A DNA stretch of 64,000 bases from Pseudarthrobacter sp. NIBRBAC000502770 (GCF_006517815.1 NZ_CP041198.1:1860001-1924000); one strand, 5' to 3'. Shown: positions 48,508 to 56,478, numbered from the stretch's first letter. Translations and numbers: made by a program. The notes: a model not told the origin generated them from the sequence alone.

Positions 48508-48568
48508 GGTCTCAAATCTAGTGGGTTGGCGGGCAGATCTCACATTTGCGGCCGGAATGCCGGCGGGA

Positions 48569-49114
48569 TCAGGAGCCCACGAAGCACTTGCCGCTGGCCA
48601 GGACCGGAAGCACTGTGACGGTCACGGCACCTTCGCGCACCTGGCCGATGACACAGTCTTTCCCCTGCAGCACCGCAGCCTCAATGGCATCCGCCTCCAA
48701 TCCGGTGGGCGTGCGGCTCTGCGAGACCTGAAGCGCCGCCGGCGCGATGCCCGCTCCCGTCAACGCGTCGCTGACCTGCGCCGTAGCCGGTTTTGGCGTC
48801 CCTGTTGCAAGTTTCGCCAACGTATCGGTGACAGTCCGCTTGACGTTGTCGGTGGCCGCGGTGCCTGCAGCGGACGTCGCACCGCCGGACGTGTTGGCCA
48901 TCGCTTCCCCTGCGGGCGTACTGCCCTCCCGGGCTGCACCCGACGGCTGTGCGGGCGCTGCCGCCGTCGGCGTCAAGGATCCTTCACTGCCGCCAACTAA
49001 AGGGCTGTTTGCGGCAGCACCTGCGGCACACCCTGCCAAGAGTGCGGCCAGGGCGGCGCACGTCAGCGCTGCACCGGCCCGGTATATCTGCTGGCGGTAA
49101 GGGGTGGGACGCAT
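48569..49114 (-). CDS. DUF6993-type lipoprotein
   Basis: The 181-residue protein has a lipoprotein signal peptide: basic MRPTPYRQQ, a hydrophobic stretch, then the lipobox LLAGC with the lipidated Cys near residue 29. A Ser/Thr/Ala/Pro-rich linker covers about 30-90. The conserved C-terminal domain includes QVSQSRTPTGLEADAIEAAV and two Cys (GKDCVIG and SGKCFVG) that may form a disulfide. I recall this C-terminal pattern as DUF6993; function is unknown. It lies between ettA and ssb on the same strand but is separated from both by over 60 bases. Confidence 0.75.
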   Translation of the reverse strand: MRPTPYRQQIYRAGAALTCAALAALLAGCAAGAAANSPLVGGSEGSLTPTAAAPAQPSGAAREGSTPAGEAMANTSGGATSAAGTAATDNVKRTVTDTLAKLATGTPKPATAQVSDALTGAGIAPAALQVSQSRTPTGLEADAIEAAVLQGKDCVIGQVREGAVTVTVLPVLASGKCFVGS

Positions 49115-49200
49115 GGTGCCATTGTTCCACGACCGGGGTGGCGCGGCCGCCGCGACCGGCCGTGGCCATCCACGGCACAGGACGGGGCAGTATGTCCTGG

Positions 49201-49245
49201 CGGGCGGACGGACGGCAGCCGGGGGGTGCTGCCAATCCGTCCGCC
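49201..49245 (-). terminator. Hairpin terminator after ssb
   Basis: An 11-bp outer stem (49201-49211 with 49235-49245) and a 6-bp inner stem (49213-49218 with 49227-49232) lie 40 bases past the ssb stop on the minus strand. Confidence 0.75.
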
Positions 49246-49284
49246 CGGGACTGAACGGGGAACGTCGATAGCTGATGCGTGTTC

Positions 49285-49836
49285 CTAGACTTCGGCGAGT
49301 TCCCCGGTTTCCAGGTCAAGGGACGCGAGGCCGCCGTCGTTGTCCTCGATGACCACCGCCGCGACGCCGTGCTCTTCGGGATGCCCGTCCTCGCGGTCCT
49401 CCGGTTCGTCAAGGTCAGGGTCCACCACAGGGCCATCCTCCGGGGACTGGGGCTGCTCCACGAGGGACAGCGCAGGCCTGGACGCGGTCCGGATGAAGTT
49501 CGCCGACCCGAAGGCAAGGTCGTGCCCCACGGCCTCGGCATCGATGATGGTGGAGTGGTAGACCCGGCCTTCCTTCTCCCAGGTGCGGATCTTCAGCTTG
49601 CCCACGACGATGACCGGCTGGCCCTTCCGGATACTGCAGCCCAGGGTCCCGGCCAGGTTGCGGTAGCCCTGCACGGTGAACCAGTTGGTGTGCCCGTCGC
49701 CCCAGGTTTTGGATTCCCGGTCAAACCGGCGCGTGGTGGAACCGAGCCGGAAGGAGGCTGTTGCCACTCCCCCTGGCGTGGTGGAACTCGTGATCTCGGT
49801 GGCAACAAAGCCCCGGATGGTAATCGTTTCGCTCAT
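49285..49836 (-). CDS. ssb: Single-stranded DNA-binding protein, second-type actinobacterial paralogue
   Basis: The 183-residue protein has an OB-fold at residues 1-110 (ITIRGFVATEI, then the aromatic TNWFTVQGYRNLAGTLG and KGQPVIVVGKLKIRTWEKEG). The acidic C-terminal tail lacks the DDDIPF-type tip that recruits partners in the housekeeping SSB; it ends ETGELAEV. So this is probably the accessory SSB of actinobacteria, used in repair or competence rather than replication. That inference rests on the missing tip. Confidence 0.9.
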   Translation of the reverse strand: MSETITIRGFVATEITSSTTPGGVATASFRLGSTTRRFDRESKTWGDGHTNWFTVQGYRNLAGTLGCSIRKGQPVIVVGKLKIRTWEKEGRVYHSTIIDAEAVGHDLAFGSANFIRTASRPALSLVEQPQSPEDGPVVDPDLDEPEDREDGHPEEHGVAAVVIEDNDGGLASLDLETGELAEV

Positions 49837-50002
49837 GTCTACGTCCTGTCTGGATGGTGGCGCCTGTAGCAGGCATGACCAGCATCACCCCGGATGCCGG
49901 CGGCGGGGAGGCACGGGTTCCCGTATGTGGACAACAGGCCCCAGCCCGCCACGTGGGGAGGAACAGTGGAGGCCGGATGACGCCGCCGGCAGCCGGGGCA
50001 AT

Positions 50003-50012
50003 GTAAACTTTT
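50003..50012 (+). promoter_or_regulatory. Candidate extended -10 box for tRNA-Arg
   Basis: TGTAAACT is an extended -10 type element about 35 bases before the tRNA. No convincing -35 box is visible. The region 49837-50002 holds no gene. Confidence 0.35.
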
Positions 50013-50043
50013 TGAGGCGCCGGCCTGCAGGCCGGAAGCTGAT

Positions 50044-50116
50044 GCCTCAGTAGCTCAGGGGATAGAGCAGCGGCCTTCTAATCCGCCGGTCGGGGGTTCG
50101 ATTCCCTCCTGGGGCA
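50044..50116 (+). tRNA. tRNA-Arg (TCT)
   Basis: Acceptor arms GCCTCAG and CTGGGGC, D-arm GCTC/GAGC, anticodon loop CTTCTAA giving TCT, and T-loop TTCGATT form a cloverleaf of 73 nt. The last anticodon-stem pair is C-T, a mismatch. CCA is not encoded. Confidence 0.93.
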
Positions 50117-50126
50117 CCCTGGTGGC

Positions 50127-50156
50127 CGATGCCCCGGTCTTTGGACCGGGGCATCG
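50127..50156. terminator. Terminator between tRNA-Arg and xylR
   Basis: A 13-bp perfect stem (50127-50139 with 50144-50156) with a TTTG loop lies 10 bases after the tRNA and 11 bases past the xylR stop on the other strand, so it can serve both. Confidence 0.85.
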
Positions 50157-50167
50157 TGCATCTGTTG

Positions 50168-51396
50168 CTAAGCGCTCAGCCGGTGCGGGGCTTCCACCAG
50201 GGACCGGATCACGCTGCCGGCGGCCCCCAGCAGGGCGCCATACTCCCCCACTGCGGACATCGTGATGGCCTCCGGCGCATACTTGCCCGGCGCGTAGGTC
50301 TTTACACTCTCCAGCAAGGGTTCCCGCAACCAGGGGTCCAGGACCGCGAAGTGGCCACCGAGGACCACCGAATCGATATCGACCACCCGGGCCGTTGAAG
50401 CCAGTGCGATCCCCAGGCAGCGGCCCGCATGCTCGACGGCGGCTACCGCCCCGGGCTCCGCGGCTTCCAGCGCCCGCAGGAGTGCGGCCATGGCGGCCGA
50501 CCGGGAGCCCCCGTCAGCTGTCAGGCCGGCGGCGGAGAGGATGGCGTCCTGTCCCGCCGCCGTCTCAAGGCAACCGGTGCCTCCGCACGAACAGCGGCCG
50601 CCGTCCGGGTCCACCACAATGTGCCCCACTTCGCCGGCGTGGCCGCCGGGGCCAGTAAACAGCTCAGAACCAATGACGATCCCGCCGCCTACGCCCACCT
50701 CGCCGGAGACGAAGAGGAAGTTTGATGCGCCGTCCGGGCGGTGCCGCAGTTCGGCCAGGGCGGCAGCATCGGCCTCGTTGAACAGCGCAACTCCCAGTGC
50801 GGTTTCCGGCAACAGGGCGTCCAGGTCGAGGTCCACATCGATCCAGCCCAGGTTGGGAGCGGCCAACACCCGCGCAGCGGCCGGGTCCACCAGGCCGGGC
50901 ACCGCCAGCCCTCCGCCCAGGACCTCGACCCCCGCTCCCCTGCGGCGCTGCGCACCCTTGCGGCGAGGACTGCGAGCGCGGCGAGGACCGGCCGGTCCGG
51001 GCTGTTCCGGTTGTCACGTTCCTGCACCTCGCGGAGCAGCACCGTTCCGGCAAGGTCCACCACGGCTGCAGAGATGTAGTCAACGTTGACCTCCATACCC
51101 ATGACCGCACGGGCAGGGCTCAGTTCCAGCCCAACCCCCGGCCGGCCGCGGCCCTGCGGGTTCAGGCCGATTTCACGGATGATCCCGGCCTCCAGGAGAT
51201 CCAGCACCAGGCTGGACACAGAGGCCTTGGTCAATCCGGTGGCTCCGGCCACCTGGGCGCGGCTGGGGCGGGTGCCGGGCGGGAACTCGGCAATCGCCCC
51301 CAGCACCAGCGCCAGGTTGCTGCGGCGCACATCCCCCACGTTTCCGGGGGCCGCCCCTCCGGGTCCTGGCATTGCCGGCGCCGGCATCACCATCAC
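50168..51396 (-). pseudogene. xylR: ROK-family xylose repressor (XylR-like), frameshifted
   Basis: The first frame (from GTG 51396, with GAGGAG upstream) encodes a winged helix-turn-helix (NLALVLGAIAEFPPGTRPSR then GATGLTKASVSSLVLDLLEA) and the start of the sugar kinase-like fold. After AAGERG it drifts out of family. The second frame resumes with the lost ROK core: PGLVDPAAARVLAAPNLGW, EVGHIVVDPDGGRCSCGGTGC (the ROK zinc and GH motifs) and IDSVVLGGHFA. The join is a run of five C on the plus strand (50929-50933); a sixth base would restore one gene of about 410 residues. It is divergent from xylAB, which it would repress in the absence of xylose. Confidence 0.85.
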
Positions 51397-51454
51397 ACAG
51401 CTCCTCGGTCCGGCGCTTCCGCCAAATTTTTCCGGCGGCCTGCCTGCCGGACTA

Positions 51455-51484
51455 TTGACCCCACCCTACGTCCGTCCATATAGT
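51455..51484 (+). promoter_or_regulatory. xylAB promoter
   Basis: TTGACC (51455-51460) and TATAGT (51479-51484) are spaced 18 bases, a good vegetative promoter 58 bases before the xylA start. The operator overlaps its -10 box. Confidence 0.75.
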
Positions 51485-51499
51485 TCAGGCAATGAACTA
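51481..51499 (+). promoter_or_regulatory. XylR operator palindrome
   Basis: TAGTTCA (51481-51487) and TGAACTA (51493-51499) are a perfect 7-bp inverted repeat around GGCAA. It covers the end of the -10 box and the start site of xylAB. The TAGTT...AACTA form resembles ROK-type XylR operators. Confidence 0.75.
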
Positions 51500-51541
51500 A
51501 TGCCTCGCAATTCCGCAGGCACCTGATCGCAAGGACGCATC

Positions 51542-52729
51542 ATGACTCTTTCCCCCACCCCCGCTGACAAGTTCACTTTCGGTCTCTGGACCGTCGGCTG
51601 GACCGGTGCCGACCCGTTCGGCGTGGCCACCCGGTCCGCCCTGGATCCGGTGGAGGCCGTACACCGCCTGGCCGAACTGGGCGCCTATGGCCTTACGTTC
51701 CACGACAACGACCTGGTCCCGTTCGATGCCTCCGCTTCGGAGCGGGAGCTGATCCTGAAGAACTTCCGTGCAGCCCTGGCTGAGACCGGACTGAAGGTTC
51801 CGATGGTCACCACCAACCTGTTCAGCCACCCCGTCTTCAAAGATGGCGGCTTCACCTCCAACGACCGTTCCATCCGCCGCTTCGCCCTGTCCAAGGTCCT
51901 GCGGAACATCGACCTTGCTGCTGAACTTGGTGCCGAAACGTTCGTCATGTGGGGCGGCCGCGAAGGCAGCGAGTACGACGGTTCCAAGGATCTGGCTGCC
52001 GCCTTGGACCGGATGAAGGAAGGCGTGGACACCGCTGCCGGCTACATCAAGGAGAAGGGCTACAACCTGCGCATTGCGCTTGAGCCCAAGCCGAACGAGC
52101 CACGGGGCGATATCTTCCTGCCCACGGTCGGCCACGGCCTGGCCTTCATCGCCCAGCTCGAGCACGGCGACATCGTTGGACTGAACCCCGAAACCGGCCA
52201 CGAGCAGATGGCTGGGCTGAACTTCACCCACGGGATTGCGCAGGCCCTCTGGGCAGGCAAGCTCTTCCACATCGACCTCAACGGCCAGCGCGGCATCAAG
52301 TACGACCAGGACCTCGTCTTCGGCCACGGCGACCTCACGAGCGCCTTCTTCACGGTGGACCTGCTGGAGAACGGCTTCCCGGGTGGCGGCCCCAAGTACG
52401 GCGGCCCGCGCCATTTCGACTACAAGCCCTCCCGCACCGACGGCTACGACGGCGTATGGGAGTCCGCGAAGGCGAACATGGCCATGTACCTGCTCCTTAA
52501 GGAACGTGCACTGGCGTTCCGCGCTGACCCGCAGGTACAGGAAGCCCTCAGGACCTCCGGCGTCTTCGAACTTGGCGAGCCCACCCTCAAGGCCGGCGAA
52601 ACGACCGCCGACCTGCTGGCCGACGCCGCCGCCTTCGAGGACTTCGACGCCGACAAGGCCGCTGAGCGCTCCTTCGCCTTCGTGCGCCTCAACCAGCTCG
52701 CCATCGAACACCTCCTGGGCGCCCGCTAG
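51542..52729 (+). CDS. xylA: Xylose isomerase
   Basis: XylA converts xylose to xylulose (and glucose to fructose). The 395-residue protein is the short actinobacterial class: [17 protein letters not shown] near the start, catalytic His in [11 protein letters not shown], metal ligands in [28 protein letters not shown], and [22 protein letters not shown] lies 6 bases before the ATG. It is the first gene of the xylAB operon, repressed by the divergent ROK regulator if that gene is functional. Confidence 0.98.
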   Translation: MTLSPTPADKFTFGLWTVGWTGADPFGVATRSALDPVEAVHRLAELGAYGLTFHDNDLVPFDASASERELILKNFRAALAETGLKVPMVTTNLFSHPVFKDGGFTSNDRSIRRFALSKVLRNIDLAAELGAETFVMWGGREGSEYDGSKDLAAALDRMKEGVDTAAGYIKEKGYNLRIALEPKPNEPRGDIFLPTVGHGLAFIAQLEHGDIVGLNPETGHEQMAGLNFTHGIAQALWAGKLFHIDLNGQRGIKYDQDLVFGHGDLTSAFFTVDLLENGFPGGGPKYGGPRHFDYKPSRTDGYDGVWESAKANMAMYLLLKERALAFRADPQVQEALRTSGVFELGEPTLKAGETTADLLADAAAFEDFDADKAAERSFAFVRLNQLAIEHLLGAR

Positions 52730-52732
52730 GCC

Positions 52733-54151
52733 ATGGTGCTTGTCGCAGGCATCGACAGCTCCACCCAGTCGTGCAAGGTGGTCATCCGCGATGCCCATAC
52801 CGGGGAACTGGTCCGGGAGGGCAGGGCGGGGCACCCGGAAGGCACCGAGGTCCACCCCGACCACTGGTGGACGGCGCTGCTCAAGGCCGCCGCGGATGCC
52901 GGTGGCCTGGATGACGTGGCCGCCATCTCCGTCGGCGGCCAGCAGCACGGAATGGTCTGCCTGGACGCGGACGGGACGGTGGTCCGGCCGGCACTGCTGT
53001 GGAACGACACCCGCAGCGCGGGCGCAGCCGCGGAACTCATCGCACAAGCCGGCGGCGGGGACCCTGCCGTTGGCGCGGCGTATTGGGCCCGGGCGACGGG
53101 GACCGTCCCCGTCGCCTCGCTGACGGTGACCAAGCTGCGCTGGCTCGCGGAGAACGAACCGGAGAACGCCGCCCAGGTCGCTGCCGTGTGCCTGCCGCAT
53201 GACTGGCTCACCTGGCGGCTCGCAGGCCACGGTCCAGGCAGTGGCGGGGAAGGACTGGCGGCACTGGCCACCGACCGTTCGGATGCGTCGGGCACCGGGT
53301 ATTACTCGACGGCGGAGGACCGGTACCTTCCCGATGTCCTTTCCGCCGCGCTCGGCCACCTTCCAGTCCTTCCGCGGGTGCTGGGCCCACTGAAGGCGGC
53401 CGGAAGGACGCCGGCAGGTGCCCTGCTGGCCGCAGGCGCCGGGGACAATGCGGCCGCCGCCCTGGGGGCAGGTGCCGGGCTGGGCGACGTGGTGATGTCG
53501 CTGGGCACCTCCGGCACCGTGTTCGCGGTTTCCGCTTCGCCGGCGGCAGATGCCTCAGGGCTGGTGGCCGGGTTCGCCGACGCCGCCGGGCATTACCTGC
53601 CGCTGGTGTGCACCTTGAACGCCACCCGCATCTTCGATGCCACTGCTGCGATGCTGGACGTGGACCTGGCGGAGTTCAACAGGCTGGCACTCTCCGCCGA
53701 ACCGGGCGCCGGAGGCCTGACCCTGGTCCCGTACTTCGATGGGGAACGGACGCCCAACCTCCCGGACGCCACCGGCTCCCTGCACGGCATTACGCGGGCG
53801 AACTACACCGCCGCCAACCTGGCGCGCGCCGCCGTCGAAGGCGTGGTCTGTTCCCTGGCGGACGGCCTGGCAGCCCTGCAGGAGCAGGGGGTGTCCGCCC
53901 AGCGGATCCTTCTGGTGGGCGGCGGCGCCCAGTCCGCCGCTGTGCAGGACGTAGCTGCACGCCTGCTGGGGACCCGTGTCACGGTTCCCCGCCCGGGCGA
54001 GTATGTTGCGGACGGAGCGGCCCGCCAGGCCGCGGCGGTACTCACCGGACATTTCCCCACCTGGGCGGCAGGCGCCGCCGACCTCCCAGAGACAAAGGAC
54101 GACGGCGCTGTGCTGGCAAGGTACCGCCGGTTCGCCTCGTTGTCCGACTGA
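52733..54151 (+). CDS. xylB: Xylulokinase
   Basis: XylB phosphorylates xylulose to xylulose 5-phosphate, which enters the pentose phosphate pathway. The 472-residue FGGY kinase has [16 protein letters not shown], the substrate Asp in [31 protein letters not shown] and [17 protein letters not shown]. Start is 3 bases after the xylA stop. Its natural terminator has been split by the IS beginning at 54182. Confidence 0.97.
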   Translation: MVLVAGIDSSTQSCKVVIRDAHTGELVREGRAGHPEGTEVHPDHWWTALLKAAADAGGLDDVAAISVGGQQHGMVCLDADGTVVRPALLWNDTRSAGAAAELIAQAGGGDPAVGAAYWARATGTVPVASLTVTKLRWLAENEPENAAQVAAVCLPHDWLTWRLAGHGPGSGGEGLAALATDRSDASGTGYYSTAEDRYLPDVLSAALGHLPVLPRVLGPLKAAGRTPAGALLAAGAGDNAAAALGAGAGLGDVVMSLGTSGTVFAVSASPAADASGLVAGFADAAGHYLPLVCTLNATRIFDATAAMLDVDLAEFNRLALSAEPGAGGLTLVPYFDGERTPNLPDATGSLHGITRANYTAANLARAAVEGVVCSLADGLAALQEQGVSAQRILLVGGGAQSAAVQDVAARLLGTRVTVPRPGEYVADGAARQAAAVLTGHFPTWAAGAADLPETKDDGAVLARYRRFASLSD

Positions 54152-54156
54152 GGCCA

Positions 54157-54178
54157 CAGCGCAGAGGAGGCCCGGACC
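54157..54178. terminator. Left arm of a terminator split by the IS
   Basis: This 22-base arm is the perfect reverse complement of 56439-56460. With the IS and one GTC duplicate removed, the arms close on a 6-base loop (GTCCGC), giving a strong convergent terminator between xylB and the isomerase gene, like those at 3457 and 46751. Confidence 0.85.
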
Positions 54179-54181
54179 GTC

Positions 54182-54206
54182 TGAACTGCTCCCCGAAAGT
54201 TGGACT
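54182..54206 (+). repeat. Left terminal inverted repeat of the IS
   Basis: 25 bases matching the right repeat 56408-56432 with one mismatch at the eighth base (C against G). Its bases 4-19 also form one arm of the hairpin at 54185-54237. Confidence 0.92.
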
Positions 54207-54237
54207 GAGAAATCAGTTCTGACTTTCGGGGAGCAGT
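54185..54237 (+). promoter_or_regulatory. IS end hairpin that can hide the orfA ribosome site
   Basis: A perfect 16-bp inverted repeat (54185-54200 with 54222-54237) with a 21-base loop. The right arm contains GGGGAG (54228-54233), the likely ribosome site 7 bases before the orfA ATG. Read-through RNA from xylB would fold this hairpin; a transcript starting inside the IS would lack the left arm. Confidence 0.65.
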
Positions 54238-54240
54238 TTT

Positions 54241-54729
54241 ATGCATGGAAGAAGTTCGTTGTCCGAGGAGCAGCGCGAGGCCGCGGTAGCGTTGTTTGAA
54301 ACGGGTTGGGGTGCTTGGGCGGTAGCGACCCGACTCGGAGTAGGTAAAGGTGCCATCAAACGCTTGTATGGTCGATGGCGGACGCGCGGAGGTACGACGC
54401 TGGTGGCGAAGCCAACACGACCGGTGTTCTCGTTTGAGTTCAAACTTGATGCTGTGCAGCGATACCGTGCGGGTGAGCCCAAAGTCGCCCTGGCGAAAGA
54501 GCTTGGGCTGTCCTCTCCACTGTTGCTCGAGAAGTGGGCGCGTCAGTACCGGACCGAAGGCGAGGACGGGCTGCGCCCCAAGCCGAAAGGCCGTCCGAAG
54601 ACGAATCCTGGGACAGCAAGGAAACCTGAGTCTGAGGTAGAGCAACTGCGCCGTGAGAACGAACGCCTGCGCGCAGAGGTGGCCTTCCTGGGAAAAGTAA
54701 ACGCCTTGAGGGACGGGGAACAGCGCTAA
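54241..54729 (+). CDS. IS3-family transposase OrfA
   Basis: The 162-residue protein has a helix-turn-helix (REAAVALFETGWGAWAVATRL) and a second one further on (VALAKELGLSSPLLLEKWARQY), then a C-terminal leucine-zipper-like segment ESEVEQLRRENERLRAEV used for multimerisation. It recognises the IS ends and, when made alone, usually inhibits transposition. Its C-terminus (after AFLGK) is the point where ribosomes can shift into the orfB frame. Confidence 0.92.
   Translation: MHGRSSLSEEQREAAVALFETGWGAWAVATRLGVGKGAIKRLYGRWRTRGGTTLVAKPTRPVFSFEFKLDAVQRYRAGEPKVALAKELGLSSPLLLEKWARQYRTEGEDGLRPKPKGRPKTNPGTARKPESEVEQLRRENERLRAEVAFLGKVNALRDGEQR
54690..54696 (+). other. Slippery heptamer for -1 frameshifting
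   Basis: G GGA AAA in the OrfA frame is a standard X-XXY-YYZ heptamer. The -1 frame is open from here into OrfB (GKSKRLEGRGTALKVRAV), giving an OrfAB fusion that is the active transposase in IS3 elements. Confidence 0.75.
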
Positions 54730-54767
54730 AGGTCCGTGCTGTCATCGCTCTCAAGGCCGAACATCGA

Positions 54768-55580
54768 TTGGAAGTTCTCCTGGACGTAGCCGGGCTACCC
54801 CGGTCCACGTTCTTCTACCACCAGTCCCGCCTCCAAGCCCCCGATCCGCGGGCTTCCCTAAAGGCAGCTGTCACGGAGATTTTCAAGAGGAACCACGGCC
54901 GGTACGGACACCGCCGGATCCATGTTGAACTGCTCAAGCAAGGGTGGACGGTCGCGAAGAAGACCGTACTGAAGCTGATGCGTTCCCTGCGGCTGGTCTG
55001 CAAGGTCCGAAGCAGGAAGCGGTACAACTCCTACCAGGGCGAGCAGGGCATCGTGGCCCCGAACCTGCTGAAACGCCAGTTCGAAGCGGACGCCCCAAAC
55101 CAGAAGTGGGTCACCGATGTGACCGAGTTCAGTGTCGGTGACCGGAAACTCTACCTCTCACCGATCATGGACCTTTTCGACCGGCAGATCATCTCCTACG
55201 CGATTGGCACCTCGCCCAATCTAGAGCTGGCCAACGCCTCGCTGCGCGGCGCCTTGGCCACGCTGGAGAACGGGCAGAAACCACTCGTGCACTCCGACCA
55301 GGGATTCCAATATCAGCACAACTCCTGGCGCACGCTCTTGGCGAACGCCGGCGCGGTCCAATCGATGTCCCGCAAAGCCAACTGCTACGACAACGCTGTC
55401 ATGGAGAACTTCTTCGGACACCTCAAGGAAGAGCTCTTCCACCGCGTCGGGTTCCTCAACACCGACGCACTCGCATCAGCGCTGCACGAGTACATCCGCT
55501 GGTACAACACCGAAAGAATCTCCACCAGGCTCAATGGTTTGAGCCCGGTACAGTACCGGGCTCAGACGCTTGCGGCATAG
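54768..55580 (+). CDS. IS3-family transposase OrfB (DDE integrase domain)
   Basis: The visible TTG start gives 270 residues, but the frame is open back to 54690 and the protein is most likely made as an OrfAB fusion by -1 frameshifting. The DDE triad is intact: first Asp in KWVTDVTEFSV, second in LVHSDQGFQYQH, Glu in NAVMENFFGHLKEELFH. SMSRKANCYDNAVMEN is the IS150-group signature. The N-terminal HTH_21-type region (RYGHRRIHVELLKQG) is present. The gene appears intact, so the element may still be mobile. Confidence 0.93.
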   Translation: MEVLLDVAGLPRSTFFYHQSRLQAPDPRASLKAAVTEIFKRNHGRYGHRRIHVELLKQGWTVAKKTVLKLMRSLRLVCKVRSRKRYNSYQGEQGIVAPNLLKRQFEADAPNQKWVTDVTEFSVGDRKLYLSPIMDLFDRQIISYAIGTSPNLELANASLRGALATLENGQKPLVHSDQGFQYQHNSWRTLLANAGAVQSMSRKANCYDNAVMENFFGHLKEELFHRVGFLNTDALASALHEYIRWYNTERISTRLNGLSPVQYRAQTLAA

Positions 55581-55598
55581 GTCTCTCCTAGCCAACCT

Positions 55599-56078
55599 TC
55601 AATGAGTCAAGATGTAGCGGCGTTCCGGTCGGCCTGACGAGTTACGAACCTTAACTTCGGTCGTTCGGGTCCATCCAGCACTTTCGTAGGAAGCGATCGC
55701 TCTGCTGTTGTCCGCGATAACCCAAAGTTCCATCGGAGTCTTTTCCTTTGCTGAGTGATGGCGGAGGTGGTCGAGGACCTCGCGGGCGAGGCCAGTGCCC
55801 CAGGCCGTCGGATCAACCGCCAAGTAGAGCACTTCCAGAACATCGACGCGGGGAATGACTAGCGCAAAGGCCCTTGCTTCTCCCTCGACGCGAGCGATCA
55901 AAAGCAGCGCCCCATCGCAGGCAAGAGCTGATTCAATACCGGGCAGCTTGTCCTCGAGCATCGGGACCGCAGGGAGTCGGTCGCGACGGGCAGTAGCACG
56001 AGCCCAGATCCCTGCAGCATCTCTCGCGGCTGCGTTTCCTCGCTCCTCGCGTACAACTGGCAGTGGTGATGAAGTCAT
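55599..56078 (-). CDS. GNAT-family acetyltransferase, IS passenger gene
   Basis: A 159-residue acetyltransferase of the GNAT fold. Acetyl-CoA binding is shown by VLYLAVDPTAWGTGLAREVL (motif A, about residues 85-105) and NSRAIASYESAGW (motif B, about 130). The N-terminal ARATARRDRLP stretch is typical of small-molecule GNATs. The substrate is unknown; drug or amino acid modification are possibilities, not claims. It lies inside the IS boundaries, convergent with orfB (18-base gap), and its base composition is visibly less GC-rich than the chromosomal genes here. Confidence 0.82.
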   Translation of the reverse strand: MTSSPLPVVREERGNAAARDAAGIWARATARRDRLPAVPMLEDKLPGIESALACDGALLLIARVEGEARAFALVIPRVDVLEVLYLAVDPTAWGTGLAREVLDHLRHHSAKEKTPMELWVIADNSRAIASYESAGWTRTTEVKVRNSSGRPERRYILTH

Positions 56079-56155
56079 ACGACGATCGTGTCACGAACCT
56101 TCTGCGGCTTCTCCTCACCGTTCGGGCTCCTCGAGCTACGTCACCAAACGCCTGA

Positions 56156-56322
56156 TCAATAGCCCCTGCGCACGTATGGCCATTCCTCGCGCAGAACGGA
56201 ATAGATGGCCGTGTCTCGCCAGCTGCCGTCTCAATCGCGTATCCATTGACACTGGAACGGGCAGAATCCTCGGGAAGAAATTCACCAAGTAGCTCTGTCA
56301 GTCGACGGCTCTGCACCAGCAA
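56156..56322 (-). pseudogene. C-terminal remnant of a second GNAT acetyltransferase
   Basis: One minus-strand frame gives SRRLTELLGEFLPEDSARSS then VNGYAI; a -1 neighbour frame then gives DGSWRDTAIYSVLREEWPYV and RRGY before a TGA (56156-56158). Together these read like the last 50 residues of a RimJ/RimL-type GNAT protein broken by a one-base loss near 56236. No start or motif A is present. It lies upstream of the intact GNAT gene on the same strand, within the IS. Confidence 0.6.
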
Positions 56323-56324
56323 CG

Positions 56325-56362
56325 ACAGAAGTCCCCCGTCCCAATGGGAAGAGGACTTCTGT
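56325..56362. repeat. Inverted repeat near the right IS end
   Basis: ACAGAAGTCC (56325-56334) pairs with GGACTTCTGT (56353-56362) around 18 bases. It may block transcription across the right end. The rest of 56363-56407 shows nothing else. Confidence 0.5.
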
Positions 56363-56407
56363 GAAGGGCCGATCTCTGGCCGCTAAAGTGGAACCCGCAC
56401 ATTAACG

Positions 56408-56432
56408 AGTCCAACTTTCGGGGACCAGTTCA
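56408..56432 (-). repeat. Right terminal inverted repeat of the IS
   Basis: 25 bases, inverted relative to 54182-54206, with one mismatch. It is followed by GTC, identical to the three bases before the left end. Confidence 0.92.
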
Positions 56433-56438
56433 GTCCGC

Positions 56439-56460
56439 GGTCCGGGCCTCCTCTGCGCTG
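56439..56460. terminator. Right arm of the IS-split terminator
   Basis: Perfect 22-base reverse complement of 54157-54178. It sits 19 bases past the stop of the minus-strand isomerase gene, whose terminator it would once have been. Confidence 0.85.
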
Positions 56461-56478
56461 GCGCGGAATTATGCCGGG

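Larger units (their letters stand above)
54182..56432 (+). mobile_element. IS3-family (IS150-group) insertion element carrying passenger DNA
   Basis: The 2251-bp unit begins with TGAACTGCTCCCCGAAAGTT (54182 on) and ends with its inverted copy (56408-56432), matching 24 of 25 bases, with TG...CA tips. A direct repeat GTC flanks it (54179-54181 and 56433-56435). It encodes OrfA, OrfB, then an intact GNAT gene and a GNAT remnant on the opposite strand. IS150-group elements are usually about 1.4 kb with the right end just after orfB; here the right end is 850 bases further on, and no inverted repeat is seen after orfB. So the element carries cargo. Confidence 0.88.

Noticed and set aside
55581..55640. 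Search for a right inverted repeat just after orfB
   Set aside because: No sequence here matches the left repeat. The matching end is at 56408-56432.
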